This document shows, one piece after another, positions 48,698-56,524 of a stretch of 64,000 nt of DNA. Origin of the DNA: Maribacter halichondriae (lineage in GTDB: Bacteria > Bacteroidota > Bacteroidia > Flavobacteriales > Flavobacteriaceae). The position numbers and the translations under genes are program-made. The stretch covers positions 1,357,001 to 1,421,000 of the forward strand of contig NZ_CP107030.1 of NCBI RefSeq assembly GCF_027474825.1, given 5' to 3'. A model generated the notes under the pieces. That model was not told the DNA's origin and did not search any database. It saw nothing but the letters and a program-made list of their open reading frames with translations. Each line of letters begins with the position of its first letter. Positions within the stretch are counted from its first letter, which is position 1.

Positions 48698-51600
48698 TCA
48701 ACCGACAATATTCACGATCTTCCCAGGAACAACGATAACCTTTTTAGGCTCACGCCCCTGCAATTGTTGCTGGGTCTTTTCGTTGGCCATCACGGCGGAC
48801 TCTATTTCTTCTTTGGATAAATCTAAAGGAAGTTCCATCGTAAAGCGCATTTTACCATTAAAGGAAATCGGATACTCCTTGCTGCTTTCCACCAAATATT
48901 TCGCCTCGAATTTCGGGAAGGGAATTTCTGAAATAGAACCGGAATGCCCCAATTTCTCCCAAAGTTCTTCGGCGATATGTGGCGCGTACGGTGAGACCAA
49001 AATGGCCAACGGCTCCAAAATCGCTCGACTGTGACATTTTTGAGCCGTCAGTTCGTTCACACAGATCATAAAAGTGGAGACCGAGGTGTTGAAACTAAAA
49101 TTCTCGATATCTTCTTCGACTTTTTTGATGGTTTTGTGAAGGGTTTTCAGGTTTTCAGGGGATGGCTCACTCGGACGGACCTCCCCTGGCCCCCTCCCGA
49201 GGAGGGGGTGTCGCTTATATAAAAACTACCATTAGAACCAGAATGATAAAGTTTCCAGAGTTTTTTTAGGAAACTGTGAACACCTGTGATACCGGCCGTA
49301 TTCCAAGGTTTTGATTGCTCCAAAGGGCCCAAGAACATTTCGTACATGCGAAGGCTATCAGCACCATATTCTTTAACAATATCATCAGGGTTGACGACGT
49401 TGTATTTGGATTTGGACATTTTTTCGACTTCAGAATGAACTTTAAAAGCATCTTTTTCTTTGATAAATTCCGTATCCGAATATTCTGGCCTCCATTTTAG
49501 AAAACCTTCAATATCAAGTTCATTCGAAGTATTAACAAGGCTGACATCGGCATGAATTGGAAAAATAGAGAAACTGATAAAATTTCCTCTAGCGTTGATC
49601 TTATCTTCGTTCTTATAAATTATGTCTAAATATTTTTTGTTGAGGTAAAGAATTTTGGACTTAATTAGTTCATTTACTTCTGAGGCTTTTAGTCCAAGAT
49701 AATTCTTCTTATTTCTAAAAAGCGAAATGAATTTTTCGGAAACAAAAAAAGCTTCTTCGAACAAATTTGTTATTGTCGTGGAGTTTCCATTTCTAATATT
49801 AATTGTTGGTACTATTCGGAAAACAAAAGCACTAGTCCCCGTAATCATGCCCTGATTGATCAATTTTTTGGCAAACTCATCTTTGGGTACCAAGCCTTTG
49901 TCGAACATAAACTTTTGCCAGAAACGGCTGTAGAGCAAATGCCCTGTGGCGTGTTCGCTACCGCCGATATAAAGGTCAACATCTTGCCAATAGTTGATGG
50001 CCTCTTGCGAAAAGATTTCTTCATCGTTATGCGGATCCATGTAGCGGTTGAAGTATTGTGAACTACCGGCCCAACCGGGCATGGTGTTTAACTCAAGGGG
50101 GACACCACTTTATTATCTATCAACGAACAACTAACAACCATCAACTTTTCAGTATCCCAGGCCCATTCCGTGGCATTGCCCAAAGGTGGTTCGCCCGTTT
50201 CGGTAGGTAAGTATTTTTCAACCTCGGGGAGTTTGATCGGTAAATGTTCTTCGGCAATCATTTGTGGCATTCCGTCAGCATCATAATATACCGGAAAGGG
50301 TTCGCCCCAATAGCGTTGTCGACTGAAAACAGCATCGCGTAAGCGATAATTGATTTTACCTTTTCCTTGCCCTATTTTTTCAAGTTCGTCGATGGCCTTA
50401 CGAACCGCTTTTTTGTACGGAAGTCCGTTCAGGAAATCGGAATTCGCAATGACCGTATTCTGTTTATCCTCAAACGCTTCCTCAGAAATATCGACGCCCT
50501 CGAAAATATTCGGGATGGGAATATTGAAATGTTTCGCAAAATCATAGTCGCGCTGGTCGCCGCAAGGCACCGACATCACAGCACCTGTTCCGTAACCCGC
50601 CAACACATAATCCCCAATCCAAATCGGAATCGGTTCTTTTGTGAATGGGTGTTCGGCATAGGCGCCGGTAAAGGCACCTGTAATGGTTTTCACATCGGCC
50701 ATTCGGTCGCGCTCGGAGCGTTTGGCAGAGGCTTCTACGTACGCCTCGACCTGAGTCTTTTGTTCTGGAGTAGTTATTTCTGAAACCAATTCGTGTTCGG
50801 GCGCCAAGGTCATAAAACTGGCACCGAAGATGGTGTCAGGGCGGGTTGTGAAGACTGATATTTTGTGCTCACTCTTACGGACCTCCCCCTGGCCCCCTCC
50901 CAAGGAGGGGGAATTTAATTTCGCCTCTATTTTAGAAATTACCTTTTCAATATCATGGAGCACTTCTTCATTCGAAAAGCGGATTACCTTATACCCTTTT
51001 TTCTGTTCTAGAATCAATTGTCGTTCGGAATCCTTGTCCAGTTGATGTTCATGGATTTCGCCGTCAACTTCGATAATCAGTTCTTTTTCAAGACATACAA
51101 AATCGACGATATACTCCGAAATCGGATGTTGCCTTCTAAATTTGGAATTCAAACTTCTTTTACGCAGGGCTTGCCATAATTTCTTTTCGGCAGGAGTTGG
51201 ATTTTTTCGCATTTCCTTAGCCCTCTCCAACAAGATTCCATAAATATCGGAATCGCTTGTCACATATTTCGGAGCAGTCCCTCCTCCTTGGGAGGGGGCT
51301 AGGGGGAGGTCCGTCTGAGTAAGCACCCGAAACTCCACCTCCGCACCTTCCGATCGTCCTATCCAATTCGTCTGCGAATCTTTCAATGGCTGGGGCCAAT
51401 CGATCTTGTCCAAACCGTCGAGCAGGCGTTGGGCATAAGCTGAAATGCGCATCATCCATTGCGTCATCTTTTTCCGGATGACCGGGTGGCCGCCGCGTTC
51501 CGATACTCCGTTTACGATTTCATCATTCGCCAAGACCGTACCCAGTGCGGGACACCAATTGACGTCGGCCTCCGCGAGATAGGTCAATCGGTATTTTAAT

Positions 51601-52199
51601 AGGATTTCTTGTTGTTGCTTGGAAGAAAATGCACCCCAATCCGCTGCTGAAAATTCAGGAGTATCATCATCGCAGACCGCATTTACGTTCGTGTTCCCTT
51701 CCTTTTCAAAAATGGAAATCAAATCTTCGATGGCTTCCGCTTTGTCTGAAATGTTTTTATACCAAGAATTAAAAAGTTGGATAAAGATCCATTGCGTCCA
51801 CTTGTAATATTTCGGGTCGGAAGTACGTACTTCACGGCTCCAATCGAATGAAAAGCCGAGTTGATCCAATTGCCGGCGATAGGTCTTGATATTTTCTTCC
51901 GTAGTTATCGCCGGATGCTGTCCGGTCTGTATCGCATATTGTTCGGCGGGTAGCCCGAAAGAATCATATCCTTGCGGATGTAAGACATTGAAACCCTTGT
52001 GCCTCTTATAACGTGCATAAATATCACTTGCGATATACCCTAAAGGGTGACCGACGTGCAATCCGGCACCAGAGGGATAGGGAAACATATCAAGCACGTA
52101 AAACTTGGGTTTGTCGGAATCATTTTCCGCCCTGAACGTTTCGTTTTTGGCCCAATAATTTTGCCACTTTTCCTCAATTCCGTTGAAATCGTAACTCAT
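48698..52199 (-). CDS. leuS: Leucyl-tRNA synthetase with in-frame DUF559 element and palindrome insertions; two frame breaks
   Basis: One gene in three open frames (52199-50088, 50082-49147, 49069-48698). Adding one base to the G run 50097-50101 ([15 protein letters not shown]) and one to the C run 49183-49186 restores a single 1167-residue frame. Class I motifs: [16 protein letters not shown] (HIGH-type) and KMSKSKYN. Editing domain: [13 protein letters not shown] and [11 protein letters not shown]. Between these two editing-domain strands lies a DUF559 nuclease-like domain (about residues 311-429) inside an inverted-repeat element (50867-51324). A solo palindrome copy (49165-49209) adds about 15 residues before [17 protein letters not shown] further stretch (49575-49812) looks longer than in relatives. 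The only leuS in the window, so it should be functional. Confidence 0.9.
49165..49209. repeat. Solo palindromic element inserted in frame in leuS (copy A)
   Basis: GCTCACTCGGACGGACCTCC then CCTGGCCCCCTCCCGAGGAG and GGGG. It is the same unit as the ends of the element at 50867-51324, with an internal hairpin CCCCCTCC / GGAGGGGG. It differs from the other two in having CCCC instead of CCCCC (49183-49186); with five C the reading frame of leuS continues as [19 protein letters not shown], and with four it breaks. It lies between the catalytic core after KMSKS and the anticodon-binding domain. Confidence 0.88.
50867..50911. repeat. Terminal inverted repeat of the leuS element, copy B
   Basis: GCTCACTCTTACGGACCTCC then CCCTGGCCCCCTCCCAAGGA and GGGGG. 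The first 42 bases match copy C at 38 positions in inverted orientation. Read in the leuS frame it encodes [15 protein letters not shown], the same peptide type as copy A. Confidence 0.9.
51279..51324. repeat. Terminal inverted repeat of the leuS element, copy C
   Basis: Reverse complement reads GCTTACTCAGACGGACCTCC then CCCTAGCCCCCTCCCAAGGA and GGAGGG. In the leuS frame it encodes [16 protein letters not shown], free of stops although it is the opposite orientation to copies A and B. Confidence 0.9.
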
Positions 52200-52215
52200 A
52201 GATTGTTTGATGTGC

Positions 52216-52248
52216 AGACCCCAAAGGTCTGGAACGCCTTTGGGGTCT
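52216..52248. repeat. Inverted repeat between leuS and ftsX
   Basis: AGACCCCAAAGG (52216-52227) and CCTTTGGGGTCT (52237-52248) are perfect 12-base arms with a nine-base loop, 17 bp before the leuS start in the gap between the divergent leuS and ftsX. It resembles the AGACCTC/T-type dispersed palindromes of flavobacteria. Since both genes start here, a terminator role is unlikely; it may lie in the leuS leader. Confidence 0.7.
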
Positions 52249-52324
52249 TATTCGCAAGCGCGACAAAAATAAGTTTATTCGATTTACTTTCCTAAATTTA
52301 CATCCGCATAGCTGATACTGTCCC

Positions 52325-53203
52325 ATGAGCAAATCTTTTGAACGTTACCAAAAACGCAAGCTGATATCTTCCTATTTCTCGGTAGTGCTGAGCATCGGAT
52401 TGGTACTTTTCTTGTTAGGTATTCTAGGGCTTTTGGTTCTCAATACCAAAAAAATGGCCGACCACTTTAAGGAACAGATCACCATTTCCCTTTTCTTAAA
52501 GGATACGGCCAAGGAGGTCGAAATCGACCAACTGCAAAAAAGTCTGGCTATGGCCGAATACACAAAGTTGGCTACCTATGTCTCTAAGGAAGAGGCCGCC
52601 GAAAAGCACAGCGAAGAAATCGGGGAGAATTTTTTGGAATTTCTTGGGTATAATCCGCTAAAAAATTCCATCGACGTACAATTGAACGCCGATTTTGTCT
52701 CAGAAGAGAAGATAGAAGAAATTGCTGCGGAACTTTCAAAAAAAGATTATGTTGACGAGATTAGCTATGACAAGCCTTTGGTCGGTCTGTTGACCGAAAA
52801 CGTCAAAAAGATAAGTTTTTGGATCTTGGTCGCCAGCGCCATATTTACCTTTATCGCGGTGTTGTTGATCAATAGTTCGATTCGATTATCCATTTATTCA
52901 AAACGATTTATCATCAAGACGATGCAAATGGTGGGTGCCACGAAGACCTTTATTAGAAGGCCATTTATCTGGACGAATATTAAACTGGGTATGCTCGGTG
53001 CCCTAATTGCCATGCTGGCCTTGGCAGGTACGCTCTATTATATAAACGATACCTTCCCCGAGCTTCAGTTATTTAAAGACACATCAATGCTCATCATTCT
53101 TTTTGTAGGTGTATTTGTGCTAGGCGCCCTAATTTCATTGGTCAGCACCTATTTTGCGACACAACGCTTCTTAAATTTGAGAACGGACGAATTATATTAT
53201 TAA
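52325..53203 (+). CDS. ftsX: Cell division protein FtsX
   Basis: 292 residues, four membrane segments: one N-terminal (LSIGLVLFLLGILGLLVL), a large extracytoplasmic loop (about 45-165, with DHFKEQITISLFLKD) and three C-terminal (about 170-285). It has the family features YSKRFIIKTMQMVGATKTFIRRP overall, core MVGATKTFIRRPF. FtsX and the ATPase FtsE regulate peptidoglycan hydrolases at the septum; ftsE is not in this window. It starts the conserved run ftsX, DUF3098, uppP, truB. It differs clearly from the two-FtsX permeases of the array. Confidence 0.92.
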   Translation: MSKSFERYQKRKLISSYFSVVLSIGLVLFLLGILGLLVLNTKKMADHFKEQITISLFLKDTAKEVEIDQLQKSLAMAEYTKLATYVSKEEAAEKHSEEIGENFLEFLGYNPLKNSIDVQLNADFVSEEKIEEIAAELSKKDYVDEISYDKPLVGLLTENVKKISFWILVASAIFTFIAVLLINSSIRLSIYSKRFIIKTMQMVGATKTFIRRPFIWTNIKLGMLGALIAMLALAGTLYYINDTFPELQLFKDTSMLIILFVGVFVLGALISLVSTYFATQRFLNLRTDELYY

Positions 53204-53212
53204 ATTTGCACT

Positions 53213-53482
53213 ATGGGCAAAAAGGAAAGAAAAAATAATGATCAGATGGTGACCCAAGAATTTATCTTCCAGAAGAAGAACTATATGTTCATGTTTATCG
53301 GAATTGCCTTTATTGTTTTAGGCTTTATTTTGATGAGCGGCGGAGGTAGCGATGACCCCAATATTTTTAATGAGGATATCTACAACTTTCGAAGAATTCG
53401 CCTCGCGCCTACTTTGGTGCTGATCGGTCTTGGTATAGAGGTCTATGCCATTTTGTTGAATCCGCATAAGAAGAAGGATTAA
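53213..53482 (+). CDS. DUF3098 small membrane protein
   Basis: 89 residues: a charged N-terminus (KKERKNNDQMVTQEFIF), then two membrane segments (MFIGIAFIVLGFILMSGGG and APTLVLIGLGIEVYAILL) with DDPNIFNEDIYNFRRIRLAP between. DUF3098 is a Bacteroidota family always near ftsX and uppP; its function is unknown but a role in envelope synthesis or division is plausible. The downstream uppP starts immediately at its stop. Confidence 0.88.
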   Translation: MGKKERKNNDQMVTQEFIFQKKNYMFMFIGIAFIVLGFILMSGGGSDDPNIFNEDIYNFRRIRLAPTLVLIGLGIEVYAILLNPHKKKD

Positions 53483-54283
53483 TTGGATACATTAGACGCC
53501 ATTATCTTGGGCATTGTACAGGGGTTGACGGAATTTCTTCCGGTATCATCCAGTGGACATCTAGAATTAGGCAAGGCTATTTTAGGGGATAATTCCGTTC
53601 CCGAAGAAAGTCTACTTTTTACCGTAGTCCTACACTTTGCGACCGCCTTGAGCACCTTGGTCGTTTTTCGGAAGGATGTCTGGGAAATCATACGTGGACT
53701 CTTAAGTTTCAAATGGAACGAAGAAACCCAGTTTTCACTAAAAATTATTGTTTCGATGTTACCCGCCGTTGTGGTCGGATTATTTTTTGAAGAGCAACTG
53801 GAAGCATTTTTCGGGGGGGATATCAGATTCGTAGGATTCATGTTGCTGATTACCGCGGTACTTCTCTATTTTGCGGATAAGGCAAAGGATACCGATAAAA
53901 AAGTAAGTTTTAAGAACGCCTTTATCGTGGGTGTTTCGCAGGCAATAGCCATGTTGCCGGGAATATCTCGAAGTGGTGCCACGATTTCAACATCGGTGCT
54001 TTTGGGGGTGGACAAAACCAAGGCTGCGCGATTTTCATTTTTGATGGTCGTTCCGCTGATTTTTGGAAAAATTGGCAAAGATCTTATGAGCGGAGAACTG
54101 AACTTTGATGGCGAAAACAACGTTGCTATGGGGGCAGGTTTTATCGCTGCCTTTATTGCCGGACTGGCCGCATGTACTTGGATGATTCAACTAGTCAAGA
54201 AAAGTAAATTGACCTATTTCGCGGTATACTGTCTGATTGTCGGTTTGATTGCCATCGGATATAGCTTTTGGGCCGCTTCGTAG
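53483..54283 (+). CDS. uppP: Undecaprenyl-diphosphatase
   Basis: 266 residues from a TTG start at 53483 directly after the DUF3098 stop; no ATG fits the conserved start DTLDAIILGIVQGLTEFLPVSSSGH. The motif EFLPVSSSGHL and the later MLPGISRSGATISTSVLLG form the catalytic site of the UppP/BacA family. Seven to eight membrane segments. It recycles undecaprenyl diphosphate to the monophosphate for cell wall synthesis and gives bacitracin resistance in other bacteria. Confidence 0.93.
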   Translation: MDTLDAIILGIVQGLTEFLPVSSSGHLELGKAILGDNSVPEESLLFTVVLHFATALSTLVVFRKDVWEIIRGLLSFKWNEETQFSLKIIVSMLPAVVVGLFFEEQLEAFFGGDIRFVGFMLLITAVLLYFADKAKDTDKKVSFKNAFIVGVSQAIAMLPGISRSGATISTSVLLGVDKTKAARFSFLMVVPLIFGKIGKDLMSGELNFDGENNVAMGAGFIAAFIAGLAACTWMIQLVKKSKLTYFAVYCLIVGLIAIGYSFWAAS

Positions 54284-54311
54284 ATCATGAAAAAGTCTTT
54301 AAAATTTTCGA

Positions 54312-55029
54312 ATGGATACCAGAACCAAAGAAGACTTCCTAAACGGCCAACTACTCCTAATTGACAAACCCCTAGGTTGGTCTTCTTTTCAAGCGGTGAA
54401 TAAATTGAAATGGGCCATCCGCAAGAAATTTTCCCTAAAAAAATAAAAATTGGTCACGCAGGCACATTGGACCCACTGGCCACCGGACTCCTGCTTATCT
54501 GCACGGGAAAGTTCACGAAGAAAATTCCCGAACTTCAAGGCCAAGTCAAGGAATATACGGGCACGATTGCGTTAGGAGCCACGACCCCTTCTTATGATCT
54601 GGAGACCGAAGTGAATCATACCTTTCCTATAAAACATATTGACGAGACGAGTATCCAAGAGGCCGCAAAAAGTTTTATTGGAGAAATCGACCAAAGGCCC
54701 CCTGTCTTTTCCGCATTGAAAAAAGATGGTAAAAGACTCTACGAATATGCCCGCGCCGGAAAAGAGGTAGAAATCAAAAAAGAAAGATTACTATTTTTGA
54801 ATTCGAAATTATTCAAGTTAAACTGCCAGAAGTGGAATTTAGGGTGATGTGTAGTAAAGGCACCTATATTCGATCTTTGGCACACGATTTGGGGCAAGTT
54901 TTAGAAAGTGGCGGATATTTATCCCGATTGCGAAGAACCAAAATAGGAGATTTTAACGTAGATATAGCCGTTGACCCTATTGCTTTCAGTACGAGTTTAC
55001 TCGATAAAAATAGCGATTCACAACAATAG
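54312..55029 (+). CDS. truB: tRNA pseudouridine-55 synthase, with two frame breaks
   Basis: Translation starts at ATG 54312 (MDTRTKEDFLNGQLLLIDKP). One added base in the A7 run 54437-54443 gives SLKKIKIGHAGTLDPLATGLLL with the catalytic Asp in GTLDPLA; another added base near 54786 gives KKERITIFEFEIIQVKLPEV and joins FRVMCSKGTYIRSLAHDLG. Corrected length 239 residues, normal for a short TruB. It makes pseudouridine 55 in the T-loop of tRNA. Two breaks in one short gene of a core pathway suggest sequence error. It overlaps no neighbour; uppP ends 28 bp before. Confidence 0.88.
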
Positions 55030-55094
55030 CAAAGGGGTAATATTCCGTTTAACGAATAATTCAAATATTTTTTTGAAATTGTGGTTATAGCACT

Positions 55095-55829
55095 ATGAAC
55101 CTGAACCGAAAGCATTTATCGTTCTTGATTACCTTCTTTTCGTTGGCGATAATGGTATTGGCATTGTACAATATCCATTTGGGACAAGGTGAAAAAGAGG
55201 ACGAATATGTAGTGGAAATGATGCTCGAAGAAGAGGATCTCGAACAATTGGATAAAGAAGTGGAAAAACTTCGCGAGGAACTCGAAAAAGCAAACCCAAT
55301 CAAAAGCCACATGGCTTTCAACGAAACGGCAAAGCCGAGTTACGGTAATCCAGAACCTCTAAAAACGTTGGAAGAGCTCATGGAGGAAAAGGCCGCTGAA
55401 AGCGAAGAGGGAGATCCAGATGACCTTATTGCCGATTCAGAATATGCAGCCAGAGTCAAAGAACTTGCCAAAAAAAGGGAAGAAAAGAAACAAATGTTAG
55501 GCGAAAAGGAAGCCCAAAAAGAGGAGTTCACCAATAACCTGGCAAAACGACGAACCTCTGTTTCCTACTCCTTGGTAAATCGCAATAATTATAGATTACC
55601 ACCTCCAATTTACACGTGTATCGAAGGTGGCAAAGTGGTCATAAACATTACGGTCGATGCCAATGGCAATGTCATTGCTGCGGATTTTAATTCTAAAAGT
55701 TCGGGGACTTCGAACGGCTGTTTGGTCGATAATGCCATTACCTATGCGCTAAAGGCCAAATTCAGTTCTGCGGATAAAGCTTCCCAAAAAGGAACCATCA
55801 CCTATTTATTTCAACAAAAGGCGCGTTAG
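55095..55829 (+). CDS. TonB-like envelope protein
   Basis: 244 residues: one N-terminal membrane segment (HLSFLITFFSLAIMVLALYN), an acidic and lysine-rich coiled coil (about 35-155, including EEEDLEQLDKEVEKLREELE), and a C-terminal beta domain with GGKVVINITVDANGNVIAAD and GTITYLFQQK, which resembles TonB C-terminal domains. In Bacteroidota a gene of this kind often follows truB. It probably spans the periplasm and binds an outer-membrane partner, though TonB itself usually has a proline-rich rather than charged linker. Partner unknown. Confidence 0.7.
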   Translation: MNLNRKHLSFLITFFSLAIMVLALYNIHLGQGEKEDEYVVEMMLEEEDLEQLDKEVEKLREELEKANPIKSHMAFNETAKPSYGNPEPLKTLEELMEEKAAESEEGDPDDLIADSEYAARVKELAKKREEKKQMLGEKEAQKEEFTNNLAKRRTSVSYSLVNRNNYRLPPPIYTCIEGGKVVINITVDANGNVIAADFNSKSSGTSNGCLVDNAITYALKAKFSSADKASQKGTITYLFQQKAR

Positions 55830-56471
55830 ATCATCTAGCACGCTTTGCCCCTTATCCTTATTGTACCAGACCTGAAGATCTTGTTTGAATTCTGCAGTCA
55901 AAGTTCCGTGTTCCGCCTTGAAGTCTTCGACCAATTTCGTAGCGTTCTTTGAACGTGGGCCCCAATCGCCGACAACTTCTTCGCTTGAATCATCGATTGC
56001 AATTAATTTCGGAATGGACATGGCACCTTTGGTCAAAAATCGGTTCATTAAAGCACCGTTATCGTCTCGAAGAAGAATTTTCAACGTAATGTTCGGATTC
56101 AGTTCCGCTATTTTGTGCATGACAGGTAATGAAGGAGAGGCATCGCCACACCAACTTTCGGTCAGTACCAACCAAGTAGTTTTTTGGTCAAATTGGGCAA
56201 TTTTATCCAAAGCTTCAGGAGTGAATTTCAACGTCTTGTCCCAACGCTTCATTCGCTTATCGTTCAATTGGGTATAGTTCGTAAGGGCTTCCGTATGTTC
56301 TGGGCCAGTAGATTTTCCTTCTTGGGCCAATTGAGCTACCAATTCTCGGTACTCATTATACGAAATTGCATTTGGCAAGCTCTCTTTGATGAGTTCTTGT
56401 GTCATTCTTTCCGTAGTTTCAGGATTCACTGTTTGCATCTTTATTCTATTTGGGATAAAACTAAAACTCAT
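55806..56471 (-). CDS. Thioredoxin-like protein
   Basis: 221 residues (an alternative start is the Met at residue 12, MQTVNPETTERM). The second half has a thioredoxin fold with LTESWCGDASPSLPVMHKIA, GAMSIPKLIAIDD (cis-Pro) and FKAEHGTLTAEFKQDLQVWY. The active site is WCGDAS, a single-cysteine variant of CxxC, so it cannot form the usual disulfide and may act as a monothiol or in redox sensing. No signal peptide. It converges on the TonB-like gene, with 24 bp overlap of ends. Confidence 0.8.
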   Translation of the reverse strand: MSFSFIPNRIKMQTVNPETTERMTQELIKESLPNAISYNEYRELVAQLAQEGKSTGPEHTEALTNYTQLNDKRMKRWDKTLKFTPEALDKIAQFDQKTTWLVLTESWCGDASPSLPVMHKIAELNPNITLKILLRDDNGALMNRFLTKGAMSIPKLIAIDDSSEEVVGDWGPRSKNATKLVEDFKAEHGTLTAEFKQDLQVWYNKDKGQSVLDDLTRLLLK

Positions 56472-56524
56472 TATCTCGCAAAAAGCTGAGATAAGTCACA
56501 TTGGTAGACCTAGTCACACAAACC

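Larger units (their letters stand above)
50867..51324 (-). mobile_element. Inverted-repeat element carrying a DUF559 endonuclease-like domain, in frame in leuS
   Basis: About 458 bp bounded by 42-bp inverted repeats (B 50867-50908, C 51283-51324). The inside encodes, in the leuS frame, about 119 residues of a DUF559 (Vsr-like, PD-(D/E)xK) domain: [67 protein letters not shown]. The putative metal-binding residues (Asp in IVDF, Glu and Asp in IIEVDG) are all present. There is no transposase. Own ATG codons exist in frame ([11 protein letters not shown]). No intein splice residues are seen at the borders, so the product should stay part of LeuRS. Confidence 0.85.

Noticed and set aside
49158..49161. 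G4 run as the site of the second leuS frame break
   Set aside because: Adding a base here restores the frame too, but adding it to the C4 inside the palindrome (49183-49186) makes that unit match the two other copies and gives a better peptide, so the latter is preferred.
50867..51324. Intein or group I/II intron in leuS
   Set aside because: No N-terminal Cys/Ser or C-terminal His-Asn splice residues at the junctions, no self-splicing RNA core recognised, and the frame runs through without a stop. A translated insertion fits better.
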